From positions 1-36,762 of the forward strand of contig JAFYPR010000031.1 of assembly GCA_017547445.1 (NCBI GenBank): a DNA stretch of 36,762 nt, in the 5' to 3' direction. Source of the DNA: Clostridia bacterium (GTDB lineage Bacteria > Bacillota > Clostridia > UMGS1883). A program made the position numbers and the translations under genes. Numbering within the stretch: the stretch's first letter is position 1; every line of letters begins with the position of its first letter. This document shows positions 23,927 through 31,598 of the stretch, one piece after another. The notes under the pieces were generated by a model. That model ran no database searches, was not told the origin of the DNA, and saw only the letters and a list, made by a program, of their open reading frames with translations.

Positions 23927-24250
23927 ATCGATATGCAAACTCCGTTTGCTCGATATTTTTACTGTCGTAAAATCGATATGTTTCTCGCTTCGCTCAAAAC
24001 TCGATATGATATAAATTCTCGTTGCCGTAAGGCAACATATCGAGTGCTTTAGCACATATCGAGTCATTTATGACATATCGAAAATCTCGCAAGAGATTTA
24101 TATCGATGAATAGATTTAACCTTGTTAAATCTATTCTATCATAAACAATGTAATTTTTCAACCTTAATGTCCCGCAGGACATATAACGTTGCTTGCAACA
24201 TATCACTCCCCGAAGGGGAACATCACAAAATCCGAAGGAATTTATATCAC
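23927..24250. repeat. mirrored array of about twelve stem-loops joined by ATATCGA
   Basis: This fills the 420-base gene-free gap between hydF and the purF-like gene. TCGATAT occurs at 23928, 23950, 23973 and 24001, and its reverse complement ATATCGA at 24037, 24056, 24075 and 24100. Between them are small hairpins: GCAAAC/GTTTGC (23935-23949), TTTTAC/GTAAAA (23957-23972), GTTGCC-GTAA-GGCAAC (24021-24036), GTGC-TTTA-GCAC (24044-24055), GTCA-TTTA-TGAC (24063-24074) and AAATCTC-GCAA-GAGATTT (24082-24099). A 13-bp hairpin follows (24108-24136), then GTCC/GGAC, GTTG/CAAC, TCCCC/GGGGA and AAATCC/GGAATTT with degenerate ATATCA linkers up to 24249. No protein-coding frame is credible here. Confidence 0.85.
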
Positions 24251-24252
24251 CG

Positions 24253-24293
24253 AATAAGAAAAACAGGTTGAAATCCAACCTGTTTTTCTTATT
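24253..24293 (-). terminator. intrinsic terminator of the purF-like gene
   Basis: Arms 24253-24270 and 24276-24293 are perfectly complementary over 18 bp around a 5-base loop. The stop codon of the purF-like gene (24289-24291) is inside the right arm. The hairpin has U-rich tracts on both strands. Confidence 0.85.
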
Positions 24294-25701
24294 CCTTTCC
24301 GTTCCAGCAATAAGTACAAAGCTTTTCCGAATCAACGCCTGTGGATGCAAGCATATCGTCAAGGCGCAGATATTCAAGGGAAGTAAAATTAAGCTTTTCA
24401 CGTATTCTTTCAACCATTTTGTTGTACTTTTCACTGCCGGGAACCGAATATTCATATATTGTATTTTGGTCAGGCTCTTTTCCTTCTATTTCTGTTATAA
24501 CTCTTCTTGTAATAAGCTCCATTTCGGAAGATGAGGTAGAAAAGTTGAGGTACCTGCAGCCGTACATAACCGGAGGGGAGGCTGTTCTTATGTGAACCTC
24601 CTTCGCACCGCATTCGTAGAGGAAATCAGTTGTTTCTCCAAGCTGTGTACCGCGGACAATGGAATCATCCACCAACAAAAGCTTCTTATCCTCGATAAGA
24701 GTTTTTATTGGGATAAGCTTCATCTTTGCAATCTGCTTTCTTTTCGACTGTATCGTAGGTGTAAAGGAGCGAGACCAGGCAGGAGTATATTTAATAAAGG
24801 GACGCGCAAAGGGCTTCACCGATTCGTTGGAATAGCCGATTGCAGTTGCTATACCACTATCAGGCACACCTGCAACAATGTCCACATCAATTCCGTTGCC
24901 GTCACGTATTGCCAGGCACTTACCACAGTTGTAGCGCATCTGCTCTACGCTCATACCTTCATAGGCTGAGGAGGGGTAACCGTAGTACACCCAGAAAAAT
25001 GTACACATCTTCATCCTCTTTCCCGGGTCAACAAGTGTTGTAACCTTATCGGGTTCAATAACAACAATTTCACCGGGACCAAGCTCCTTATAGTCATGAT
25101 AGCCCAGCTTATTATGTGCATAGCATTCCATACATACACAGAAGGCATTGTCCTTTTTGCCTATTACAACAGGTGTTCTGCCGTATTTATCACGTGCCGC
25201 ATAAATGCCAAGCGGGGTTAAAAGAAGGATGCTTATTGAACCATCCACAACCTCCTGTGCATACTGAATGCCCTCAATGAGGTTATCCTTCTGGTTAATA
25301 AGTGCTGCAATAAGCTCAGTCTGGTTAATACCACCGGACTGCATTTCATAAAAGTGAGTATGCTTCTGGAGCATTTTTTCGACAATGTCGTCAATATTGT
25401 TAACTCTTCCCACTGTTGTAATGGCAAAGGTACCGTTGTTGCTTCGTACCAATATGGGCTGAGGCTCAAAATCGGAAATACTTGCCACGCCGAACTGACC
25501 ATGCATGGTATTTGCTTCATTTTCAAATTTTGTTCTGAAGGGTGCATTTTCAATCTTATGAATTGACCTTGCAAATCCCGTCTCTTTGTCGTAAACTGCC
25601 ATACCGCCGCGGCGGGAACCGAGATGGCTGTGATAGTCCACACCAAAGAACAAGTCAAAAACGCAGTCGTCCTTGCTTGCCACACCAAAAAAACCGCCCA
25701 T
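24289..25701 (-). CDS. amidophosphoribosyltransferase (PurF) paralogue lacking the N-terminal catalytic Cys
   Basis: A 470-residue PurF-family protein. PurF makes 5-phosphoribosylamine from PRPP and glutamine, the first step of purine synthesis. The PRTase domain looks intact, with KLLLVDDSIVRGTQL as the PRPP loop and DIVAGVPDSGIATAIGYS. The four cysteines expected of the structural [4Fe-4S] cluster also appear (KMCTFFW, YGCRYL, LCTYC). However, the N-terminus is MGGFFGVAS where active enzymes have MCG or a propeptide ending before CG, so the nucleophile of the glutaminase is Gly2. The glutamine-site region reads YHSHLGSRRGGMAV instead of the usual LQHRGQ. It may use free ammonia, have another role, or be regulatory. 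GAGGAGG precedes the ATG. It is a single-gene unit. Confidence 0.88.
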   Translation of the reverse strand: MGGFFGVASKDDCVFDLFFGVDYHSHLGSRRGGMAVYDKETGFARSIHKIENAPFRTKFENEANTMHGQFGVASISDFEPQPILVRSNNGTFAITTVGRVNNIDDIVEKMLQKHTHFYEMQSGGINQTELIAALINQKDNLIEGIQYAQEVVDGSISILLLTPLGIYAARDKYGRTPVVIGKKDNAFCVCMECYAHNKLGYHDYKELGPGEIVVIEPDKVTTLVDPGKRMKMCTFFWVYYGYPSSAYEGMSVEQMRYNCGKCLAIRDGNGIDVDIVAGVPDSGIATAIGYSNESVKPFARPFIKYTPAWSRSFTPTIQSKRKQIAKMKLIPIKTLIEDKKLLLVDDSIVRGTQLGETTDFLYECGAKEVHIRTASPPVMYGCRYLNFSTSSSEMELITRRVITEIEGKEPDQNTIYEYSVPGSEKYNKMVERIREKLNFTSLEYLRLDDMLASTGVDSEKLCTYCWNGKE

Positions 25702-25749
25702 GGTTATCCTCCTCTTCCTTCAAAAACAACATTTTGGAAACACGAATTA

Positions 25750-25778
25750 ATTATAACATTATTTTATTTTTAATTCAA
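25750..25778 (-). promoter_or_regulatory. promoter of the purF-like gene
   Basis: On the minus strand, TTGAAT (25778-25773) and TATAAT (25755-25750) are 17 bases apart. The rest of the 314-base gap to the dehydrogenase gene is AT-rich; apart from this and the divergent promoter at 25927 I see no structure in it. Confidence 0.8.
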
Positions 25779-25926
25779 TGTAAAAATCTACAAAAAGATT
25801 GCCAAATTATCCGGAAAAATTCTGTTAATATCCACATATTCCCCGTCAAACCCAATAATTACGGCATTTTCCAGGGATTTTTATATATTTTACTGCTTTT
25901 TTGACCATTTTTTTTGCAAAAAACAC

Positions 25927-25955
25927 TTGTAGCAACCTATATAATATGGTACAAT
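25927..25955 (+). promoter_or_regulatory. promoter of the dehydrogenase-hdr-flx-frd cluster
   Basis: TTGTAG (25927-25932), a 17-base spacer and TACAAT (25950-25955). It is preceded by an A-tract in AAAAAACACTTG, a 12-mer shared with the rsmD upstream region. No further promoter or terminator is obvious until 35797. Confidence 0.7.
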
Positions 25956-26015
25956 GTGAGATGGTGTAAACCGTATTAAAGTTTATAAAATATTTTAATA
26001 AAAGGAGATTTTACT

Positions 26016-26981
26016 ATGAGCAGCAAAATCACTATCATTGGCGCAGGCAGCGTAGGTTCCACGATCGCTTACACACTCAGTCAGGGTGATATCGCATCCG
26101 AAATCGTGATGATTGATATCAACAAGACAAAGGCAAAGGGTGAAGTAATGGATATCATCCAGGGCACATGCTTCCGTAACCCTATCAAGGTTACAGCAGG
26201 TGAATACTCAGATGCCGTTGATTCCGATATTGTAATCATCACATCCGGTCTTGCACGTAAGCCCGGTCAGACACGTCTTGAGCTTACACAGACAAATGTT
26301 AATATTTTAAAGAGTATTACACCCGAAATCGTAAAGTATGCTCCCAACGCTCTTTACATCATCGTATCTAACCCCGTTGATATCATGACATATGTGTTCA
26401 CAAAAATTTCCGGTCTTCCCGAAAACCAGATTATCGGTTCCGGTACAATTCTTGACACAGCACGTCTCAAGCAGGGCTTATCCGAACAGCTTCAGGTTGC
26501 ACAGAAGAATATCCATGCTTATGTATATGGTGAACATGGCGACTCTTCTTTTGTTCCCTGGTCCTGTGCTGACGTTGCAGGCGTTGCGTTAGAAGACTAC
26601 TATGAATGTGCTGAAAGAATGGGCAAGAAGCTCACTCCCCTCAACAAGGAAGCTATGCTCACATACGTTCAGAAGTCCGGCGGCGAAATCATCGCTTCCA
26701 AGGGTGCTACATTCTATGCGGTTTCCGCATCCGTATGCCAGATTTGTTCTATCGTAACAGCAGCAAGTGATTCTGTTGCTACAGTATCCTCCATGATGCA
26801 CGGCGAATACGGCATTGATGATGTATGCCTTTCCACACTTACACTCGTTGGCCCCAACGGTATCCAGGGCAAGATTCCCATGGATCTTAAGAACAGCGAA
26901 ATTGATAAGCTTAAGGCTTCCGCTCAGGTATTGAAGGATATCATCGCTCAGATTGATATTACAATGCCCGAAGCTGAGTAA
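26016..26981 (+). CDS. LDH/MDH-family dehydrogenase with a malate-type specificity residue
   Basis: A 321-residue NAD-dependent 2-hydroxyacid dehydrogenase of the lactate/malate dehydrogenase family. The Rossmann motif is ITIIGAGSVGST, and Asp34 (VMID) indicates NAD preference. The catalytic residues are present: Arg87 and Arg150 and His174 (GEHGDSS). Overall it is LDH-like (VSNPVDIMTY, GSGTILDTAR, KGATFYAVSASV). The substrate-specificity loop reads SGLARKPGQTR, with Arg81 at the position that is Gln in lactate dehydrogenases (the Q102 site) and Arg in malate dehydrogenases. I therefore favour oxaloacetate/malate, which fits the downstream fumarate reductase and fumarase genes, but lactate dehydrogenase is the usual automatic name. 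AAAGGAG precedes the ATG; hdrB follows after 47 bases with no terminator. Confidence 0.9.
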   Translation: MSSKITIIGAGSVGSTIAYTLSQGDIASEIVMIDINKTKAKGEVMDIIQGTCFRNPIKVTAGEYSDAVDSDIVIITSGLARKPGQTRLELTQTNVNILKSITPEIVKYAPNALYIIVSNPVDIMTYVFTKISGLPENQIIGSGTILDTARLKQGLSEQLQVAQKNIHAYVYGEHGDSSFVPWSCADVAGVALEDYYECAERMGKKLTPLNKEAMLTYVQKSGGEIIASKGATFYAVSASVCQICSIVTAASDSVATVSSMMHGEYGIDDVCLSTLTLVGPNGIQGKIPMDLKNSEIDKLKASAQVLKDIIAQIDITMPEAE

Positions 26982-27028
26982 AAATATAATTTTTCAAACA
27001 TAAAATCATTGTGAAAGGATAATGGACT

Positions 27029-27823
27029 ATGAAGTACACATATTATCCGGGTTGTACATTAAGAACAAAAGCTAAGGATCTGGATGCATATGCCAAAGCT
27101 TCTGCCAAGGCTCTCGGCTTCGAGCTTGAAGAAGTTACCCAGTGGCAGTGCTGCGGCGGCGTGTATCCCTTGGGCAGTGATGAAATTGCTACAAAGCTTT
27201 CCTCTGTTCGTGTTCTTAATGAAGCTAAGGAAAAGGGTCAGGATTTGGTTACTCTCTGTTCTGCATGTCACCATGTTATCAAGCGTGTTAACGACGATAT
27301 GAAGAACGTTGAAGATATCCGCACAAGAGCTAATAATTACATGAAGCTTGAAACTCCCTACATGGGTGAAACAAATGTGCTTCACTTTTTGGAAGTTCTT
27401 CGTGACCGTGTAGGCTTTGACAATCTTAAGAAGATGGTTACCAACCCCCTGACAGGCAGAAAGATTGGTGCATACTACGGCTGTCTTCTTCTCCGTCCGG
27501 GCGAAATCCTCGCTTTTGACAATCCCGAAAATCCTACTATTATTGAAGACTTTATCAAAGCAATAGGAGCTACTCCCGTTGTATATCCATACCGTAACGA
27601 ATGTTGCGGCGGCTATATTTCCTTAAAGGAAAAGGACATGGCAAAGTCCATGTGCGATACAATAGTTGAAAGTGCCAAGGGCTTCGGTGCTGAAATGCTT
27701 ATTACAGCATGCCCCCTTTGCATGTATAACTTAAACAAGAATTCAGTTGGCGATGTGCCCGTATACTATTTCACAGAGCTTCTTGCTGAAGCTTTGGGCG
27801 TAAAGGAGGCGGCAGCAGAATGA
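27029..27823 (+). CDS. hdrB: heterodisulfide reductase-like subunit B
   Basis: A 264-residue HdrB-type protein with two complete CCG domains, each of the form C-x31-39-CC-x34-35-CxxC. The first uses Cys9, Cys41/42, Cys77 and Cys80; the second Cys152, Cys192/193, Cys228 and Cys231. In methanogen HdrB these hold two noncubane [4Fe-4S] clusters that reduce the CoM-S-S-CoB disulfide. Bacteria such as this one lack those coenzymes, so the acceptor must differ; here an adjacent fumarate reductase is the candidate partner. GTGAAAGGAT precedes the ATG. The stop overlaps the hdrC start by four bases (ATGA). Confidence 0.93.
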   Translation: MKYTYYPGCTLRTKAKDLDAYAKASAKALGFELEEVTQWQCCGGVYPLGSDEIATKLSSVRVLNEAKEKGQDLVTLCSACHHVIKRVNDDMKNVEDIRTRANNYMKLETPYMGETNVLHFLEVLRDRVGFDNLKKMVTNPLTGRKIGAYYGCLLLRPGEILAFDNPENPTIIEDFIKAIGATPVVYPYRNECCGGYISLKEKDMAKSMCDTIVESAKGFGAEMLITACPLCMYNLNKNSVGDVPVYYFTELLAEALGVKEAAAE

Positions 27824-28209
27824 GTCATGGAACAAATAAAGCTGACAAGATAAAAGAAATCAGCGGTGTTAACCCCCTCAAGTGCATGAAGTGCGGCAAG
27901 TGCTCTGCAACCTGCCCCGCTTTCGATGAAATGGATATCAAGCCTCACCAGTTTGTTTCTTATGTATTGAATGACGATATCGAAGCGTTGGCAAATTCCA
28001 AGAGCCTTTGGAAGTGTCTTTCCTGTTTTGCCTGTATCGAGCGTTGCCCCCGTGATGTTAAACCCGGTAAGCTCATTGACGCTGCAAGACAGATTGTTAT
28101 CCGTGAAAAGGGCGCCGACTATTTGAAGGCTGACGAAATTCCCGCACTTTTAGACGAAGATTTGCCTCAGCAGCTCTTGGTAAGTGCATTCAGAAGATAC
28201 AGGAGGTGA
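27820..28209 (+). CDS. hdrC: heterodisulfide reductase-like subunit C
   Basis: A 129-residue ferredoxin-type protein with two [4Fe-4S] motifs, CMKCGKCSATCP (about residues 24-35) and CLSCFACIERCP (about 66-77), spaced as in HdrC. It passes electrons between HdrA and HdrB. It starts with ATGA overlap on hdrB and carries the hdrA ribosome site AGGAGG at its 3' end, consistent with a stoichiometric HdrABC module. Confidence 0.92.
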   Translation: MSHGTNKADKIKEISGVNPLKCMKCGKCSATCPAFDEMDIKPHQFVSYVLNDDIEALANSKSLWKCLSCFACIERCPRDVKPGKLIDAARQIVIREKGADYLKADEIPALLDEDLPQQLLVSAFRRYRR

Positions 28210-28213
28210 CATG

Positions 28214-30202
28214 ATGCAGAGAATTGGTGTATTTGTATGTCACTGCGGCAGTAATATTGCAGCCACAGTTGACGTTAAAAAAGTTGTTGAAATAATTTCT
28301 CAGGAGCCCGGCGTTGCACATTGCGAGGACTATCAGTATATGTGTTCGGAAGCCGGTCAGGCAAAGATACTTGAAGCTGTAAAGGAAAAGAACCTTTCCG
28401 GTATCGTAGTATGCTCCTGTTCTCCCCGTATGCATGAGGGTACATTCCGTAAGGCTGCAGAAAGAGCAGGTCTTAACCCCTACATGGTTGAAATTGCAAA
28501 TATCCGTGAGCACTGCTCCTGGATTCATAAGGACATGGAGGAAGCTACCGAAAAGGCAGTTATTCTTGCCCGTGCCGCTATTGCAAAGGTTAACCTCAAT
28601 GCTCCCCTTTATCCCGGTGAAAGCCGTGTTACAAAAAGAGCGCTTGTTATCGGCGGCGGTATTGCAGGTATCCAGACAGCTCTTGACATTGCAGATGCAG
28701 GCTATGAAGTTGATATCGTGGAAAAGACTCCCTCTATCGGCGGCAGAATGAGTCAGCTTGATAAGACCTTCCCCACACTTGACTGTTCTGCTTGTATTCT
28801 TACACCCAAAATGGTGGAAGCTGCAGCTCATGAAAAGATTACCATCTACACATACAGTGAGGTTGACAAGGTAACAGGCTTTGTTGGTGACTTCACAGTA
28901 GATATAAGAAAGAAAGCAAGAAGTATAGATATGGACAAGTGCACAGGCTGTGGTGTTTGTCAGGAAAAGTGTCCTTCCAAGAAGACTCCTTCCGAATTCA
29001 ACCGTGGTCTTAACACCCGCAGTGCTATCTACACTCCCTTTGCTCAGGCTATCCCCAATGTTCCCGTAATTGACAGAGAAGCTTGTATCAAATTCAAGAC
29101 AGGCAAATGCGGTCTCTGTGAAAAGGTTTGTCAGGCAGGTGCTATCAACTATGAACAGACTGACGAAATCGTAACAGAAAAGTACGGCGCAATCGTTGTT
29201 GCAACAGGCTTTGATACAATCAAGCTTGATAACTACGACGAATATGCTTATAACCAGTCCCCCGACGTTATCACATCTCTGGAACTGGAAAGAGTTATGA
29301 ATGCGGCAGGTCCTACAAAGGGTCATCTGGAAAGACTTTCAGATGGTAAGCACCCTGAGCACATCGTATTTGTACAGTGTGTAGGCTCCCGTTGTAATGA
29401 TAACCGCGGTAAGAGCTACTGCTCCAAGATTTGCTGTATGTACACCGCAAAGCACGCAATGCTCATCCGTGACAAGTACCCCGATGTCAAGGTTACAGTA
29501 TTCTATATCGACGTTCGTACTCCCGGTAAGAACTTTGATGAGTTCTACAGAAGAGCCGTTGAAGAATATGGTGTAAACTACATCAAGGGTCAGGTTGGTA
29601 AGGTTGCTCCTCAGAGCGATGGCTCGCTTTTAGTTCAGGCAAGCGACCTTCTTGACAACAAGCAGATTAAATTGAAGGCTGATATGGTTGTTCTCGCAAC
29701 AGCTATCGAGCCCGATCCTTCTGTAAGAAGAATTGCTACAATGCTTACTGCAAGTATTGATACAAATAACTTCCTTACAGAATCCCATGCAAAGCTTCGT
29801 CCCGTTGAATCGCCTACAGCAGGTATTTTCCTCTCAGGTGTATGTCAGGGACCTAAGGATATTCCCGAAACAGTTGCACAGGCAGGTGCGGCGGCAGTTA
29901 AGGCGATTGGTCTTTTAGCTAAGGATAAGCTTTTGACTAACCCCTGCACAGCAAAGAGCGATGAGCTTCTTTGTAACGGTTGCTCCGTTTGTGCAAACGT
30001 ATGTCCCTATGGTGCAATCAGCTACGAGGTTGTACAGGTTAACGACCACGGCATCCGTGAAGACAGAAGAGTTGCAAGAGTTAACAATGCACTCTGTCAG
30101 GGCTGCGGTGCTTGTACGGTTGCCTGTCCCTCCGGCGCTATGGACCTTCAGGGCTTTAGTAACAGACAGATTATAGCGGAGGTGGATGCAATATGTCGAT
30201 GA
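28214..30202 (+). CDS. hdrA: heterodisulfide reductase-like subunit A, FAD bifurcation core
   Basis: A 662-residue HdrA. The N-terminal domain begins MQRIGVFVCHCGSNIAATVD with conserved cysteines (VCSCSPRMHE). The FAD-binding core is VIGGGIAGIQTALDIADAGY, followed by EKTPSIGGRMSQLDKTFP and CSACILTPKMV. Two inserted Fe-S motifs (CTGCGVCQEKCP and CGLCEKVCQAGAI) and a C-terminal two-cluster ferredoxin domain (CNGCSVCANVCPYGAI and CQGCGACTVACPSGAM) complete it. In studied complexes the HdrA FAD is the site of flavin-based electron bifurcation between ferredoxin and a high-potential acceptor. I chose the ATG at 28214 because AGGAGG is seven bases upstream; the ATG at 28211 is only four bases away. 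The stop overlaps the next gene by ten bases. Confidence 0.95.
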   Translation: MQRIGVFVCHCGSNIAATVDVKKVVEIISQEPGVAHCEDYQYMCSEAGQAKILEAVKEKNLSGIVVCSCSPRMHEGTFRKAAERAGLNPYMVEIANIREHCSWIHKDMEEATEKAVILARAAIAKVNLNAPLYPGESRVTKRALVIGGGIAGIQTALDIADAGYEVDIVEKTPSIGGRMSQLDKTFPTLDCSACILTPKMVEAAAHEKITIYTYSEVDKVTGFVGDFTVDIRKKARSIDMDKCTGCGVCQEKCPSKKTPSEFNRGLNTRSAIYTPFAQAIPNVPVIDREACIKFKTGKCGLCEKVCQAGAINYEQTDEIVTEKYGAIVVATGFDTIKLDNYDEYAYNQSPDVITSLELERVMNAAGPTKGHLERLSDGKHPEHIVFVQCVGSRCNDNRGKSYCSKICCMYTAKHAMLIRDKYPDVKVTVFYIDVRTPGKNFDEFYRRAVEEYGVNYIKGQVGKVAPQSDGSLLVQASDLLDNKQIKLKADMVVLATAIEPDPSVRRIATMLTASIDTNNFLTESHAKLRPVESPTAGIFLSGVCQGPKDIPETVAQAGAAAVKAIGLLAKDKLLTNPCTAKSDELLCNGCSVCANVCPYGAISYEVVQVNDHGIREDRRVARVNNALCQGCGACTVACPSGAMDLQGFSNRQIIAEVDAICR

Positions 30203-30630
30203 ACAATGAATTCAGACCTAAAATAGTGGCATTTTGCTGTAACTGGTGCAGCTATGCGGGTGCTGACCTTGCAGGCAGCAGCCGTCTTCAGTACCCCGCT
30301 GATGTTAAGATTATCCGTGTTCCCTGCTCCTGCAGAGTAAACCCCATGTTTATTCTCCGTGCATTTGAAAAGGGTGCTGACGGCGTAATCATGTGCGGTT
30401 GCCACCCCGGTGACTGTCACTATTCCACAGGTAACTACTATGCAAGAAGAAGAATGACTCTCCTCTTCTCCATGCTTGAATACTTGGGCATTGAGAACGG
30501 CAGAACAAGAGTTGAATGGGTATCTGCCGCTGAAGGTGTTAAGTTCTCCACAACAATGAACGAATTTGTTGACAAAATCCGTTCACTTGGCGAAAACGTA
30601 AGATTGGGGGATTTGAGATGCAAAGATTAA
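30193..30630 (+). CDS. MvhD/FlxD-like hydrogenase iron-sulfur subunit
   Basis: A 145-residue protein of the MvhD family, which carries a [2Fe-2S] cluster and links an electron-input module to HdrA. Visible are IVAFCCNWCSYAGADLAGSS, IIRVPCSCRVNPMFILRAFE, GADGVIMCGCHPGDCHY and the C-terminal SAAEGVKFSTTMNEF. All the usual cysteine pairs are there. In methanogens MvhD connects to the MvhAG hydrogenase; in Desulfovibrio the homologue FlxD connects the NADH-oxidising FlxABC to HdrABC. No hydrogenase large subunit is present here, but a FlxA-like gene is, so the FlxD role is favoured. It overlaps hdrA and the next gene. Confidence 0.92.
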   Translation: MSMNNEFRPKIVAFCCNWCSYAGADLAGSSRLQYPADVKIIRVPCSCRVNPMFILRAFEKGADGVIMCGCHPGDCHYSTGNYYARRRMTLLFSMLEYLGIENGRTRVEWVSAAEGVKFSTTMNEFVDKIRSLGENVRLGDLRCKD

Positions 30631-31595
30631 TTGATCGCGCTAAAGAGCTCCTTGCTGACGGCACTGTTGTACGTGTCCTTGGCTGGAAAAAAGGCGATTT
30701 AGGCTTTAATCCCGAACCCGCCTATTTTGAAACTGCAGAAGCACTTGATTCTGATTTTATATATGACGGCTTCTGTGGTGCAAACCTTAGCAAGTACATG
30801 ATTGAAGCGAGCAAAAAGGACGGCAAGACACTTGTGTTCTTAAAGCCCTGTGACACATACAGCTTCAATCAGCTTATAAAGGAGCACAGAGTTGACCGCG
30901 AAAAGGCTTACATCATCGGTGTTGGCTGTAAGGGTAAGCTCGATATCGAAAAAATCAAGGCTATGGGTGTTAAGGGTATCCTTTCTGTAGAAGGTGCTTC
31001 TATGGACAGTGAATGCGAAACACTCACAGTTAAAACACTTTACGGTGATAAGGAAGTATCTTATAATGAAGCAATGCTCGAAAGATGCCACGTTTGCAAG
31101 GGTAAGGAGCATCAGATTGCTGATGAAGTAATGCTCGAAAGCCGTGACACAAAGGATGCAGAGAGATTTGCCGAGGTTGAAAAAATCGAAGCAATGAGTC
31201 CTCTTGAAAAGTTTGAATTTTTCAAGAAGGAGCTTAGTAAGTGTATCCGTTGTAATGCATGCCGTAACGTATGCCCCGCTTGCAGTTGCCGTAAGTGTGT
31301 GTTTGACTCTACAAAGTTTGACGAAGCAACAAAGGCAAACGTTGATTCCTTTGAAGAAAAGATGTTCCACATTATCCGTGCCTTCCACGTTGCAGGCAGA
31401 TGTACTGACTGCGGTGAATGTAGCCGTGTATGCCCCCAGGGTATTCCGCTTCACCTCTTCAACCGTAAGTTCATCAAGGATATTGATACATTCTACGGCG
31501 AATTTCAGGCAGGCGAAGACACAGAAACAAAGGGTCCTCTCACAAACTTCACGTTTGATGATGTTGAGCCTTCCATCGTAACAGAAAGGGGATAA
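30618..31595 (+). CDS. FrhB/FdhB-like two-domain Fe-S protein, possible FlxC-type subunit
   Basis: A 325-residue protein with two parts. Residues 1-165 resemble the N-terminal region of F420-reducing hydrogenase/formate dehydrogenase beta subunits (FKPCDTYSFNQLIKEHR-like core, GVGCKGKLDIEKIKAMGVKG, then RCHVCKGKEH). Residues 205-300 hold two ferredoxin motifs, CIRCNACRNVCPACSCRKC and CTDCGECSRVCPQGIP. In related clusters such proteins relay electrons between a flavin subunit and the Hdr core. A true F420 role is unlikely in Clostridia. The naming relative to FlxB/FlxC is approximate. It overlaps the mvhD-like gene by 13 bases and is followed by the next gene after 3 bases. Confidence 0.85.
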   Translation: MQRLIDRAKELLADGTVVRVLGWKKGDLGFNPEPAYFETAEALDSDFIYDGFCGANLSKYMIEASKKDGKTLVFLKPCDTYSFNQLIKEHRVDREKAYIIGVGCKGKLDIEKIKAMGVKGILSVEGASMDSECETLTVKTLYGDKEVSYNEAMLERCHVCKGKEHQIADEVMLESRDTKDAERFAEVEKIEAMSPLEKFEFFKKELSKCIRCNACRNVCPACSCRKCVFDSTKFDEATKANVDSFEEKMFHIIRAFHVAGRCTDCGECSRVCPQGIPLHLFNRKFIKDIDTFYGEFQAGEDTETKGPLTNFTFDDVEPSIVTERG

Positions 31596-31598
31596 TGT

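Noticed and set aside
23927-24250. CRISPR array
   Set aside because: The repeated unit is only seven bases, changes orientation half-way, and the intervals are 12-29-base self-complementary hairpins rather than unique spacers. No cas gene is nearby.
28190-29326. 378-residue open frame on the minus strand
   Set aside because: It is antisense to hdrA, whose motifs are unmistakable, and its translation has low-complexity Cys/Asn/Thr composition typical of an antisense shadow.
30618-31595. F420-reducing hydrogenase subunit
   Set aside because: The N-terminal half resembles FrhB, but no F420 hydrogenase large subunit or F420 gene is present and the cluster is bacterial. A relay role in an Hdr/Flx complex fits better.
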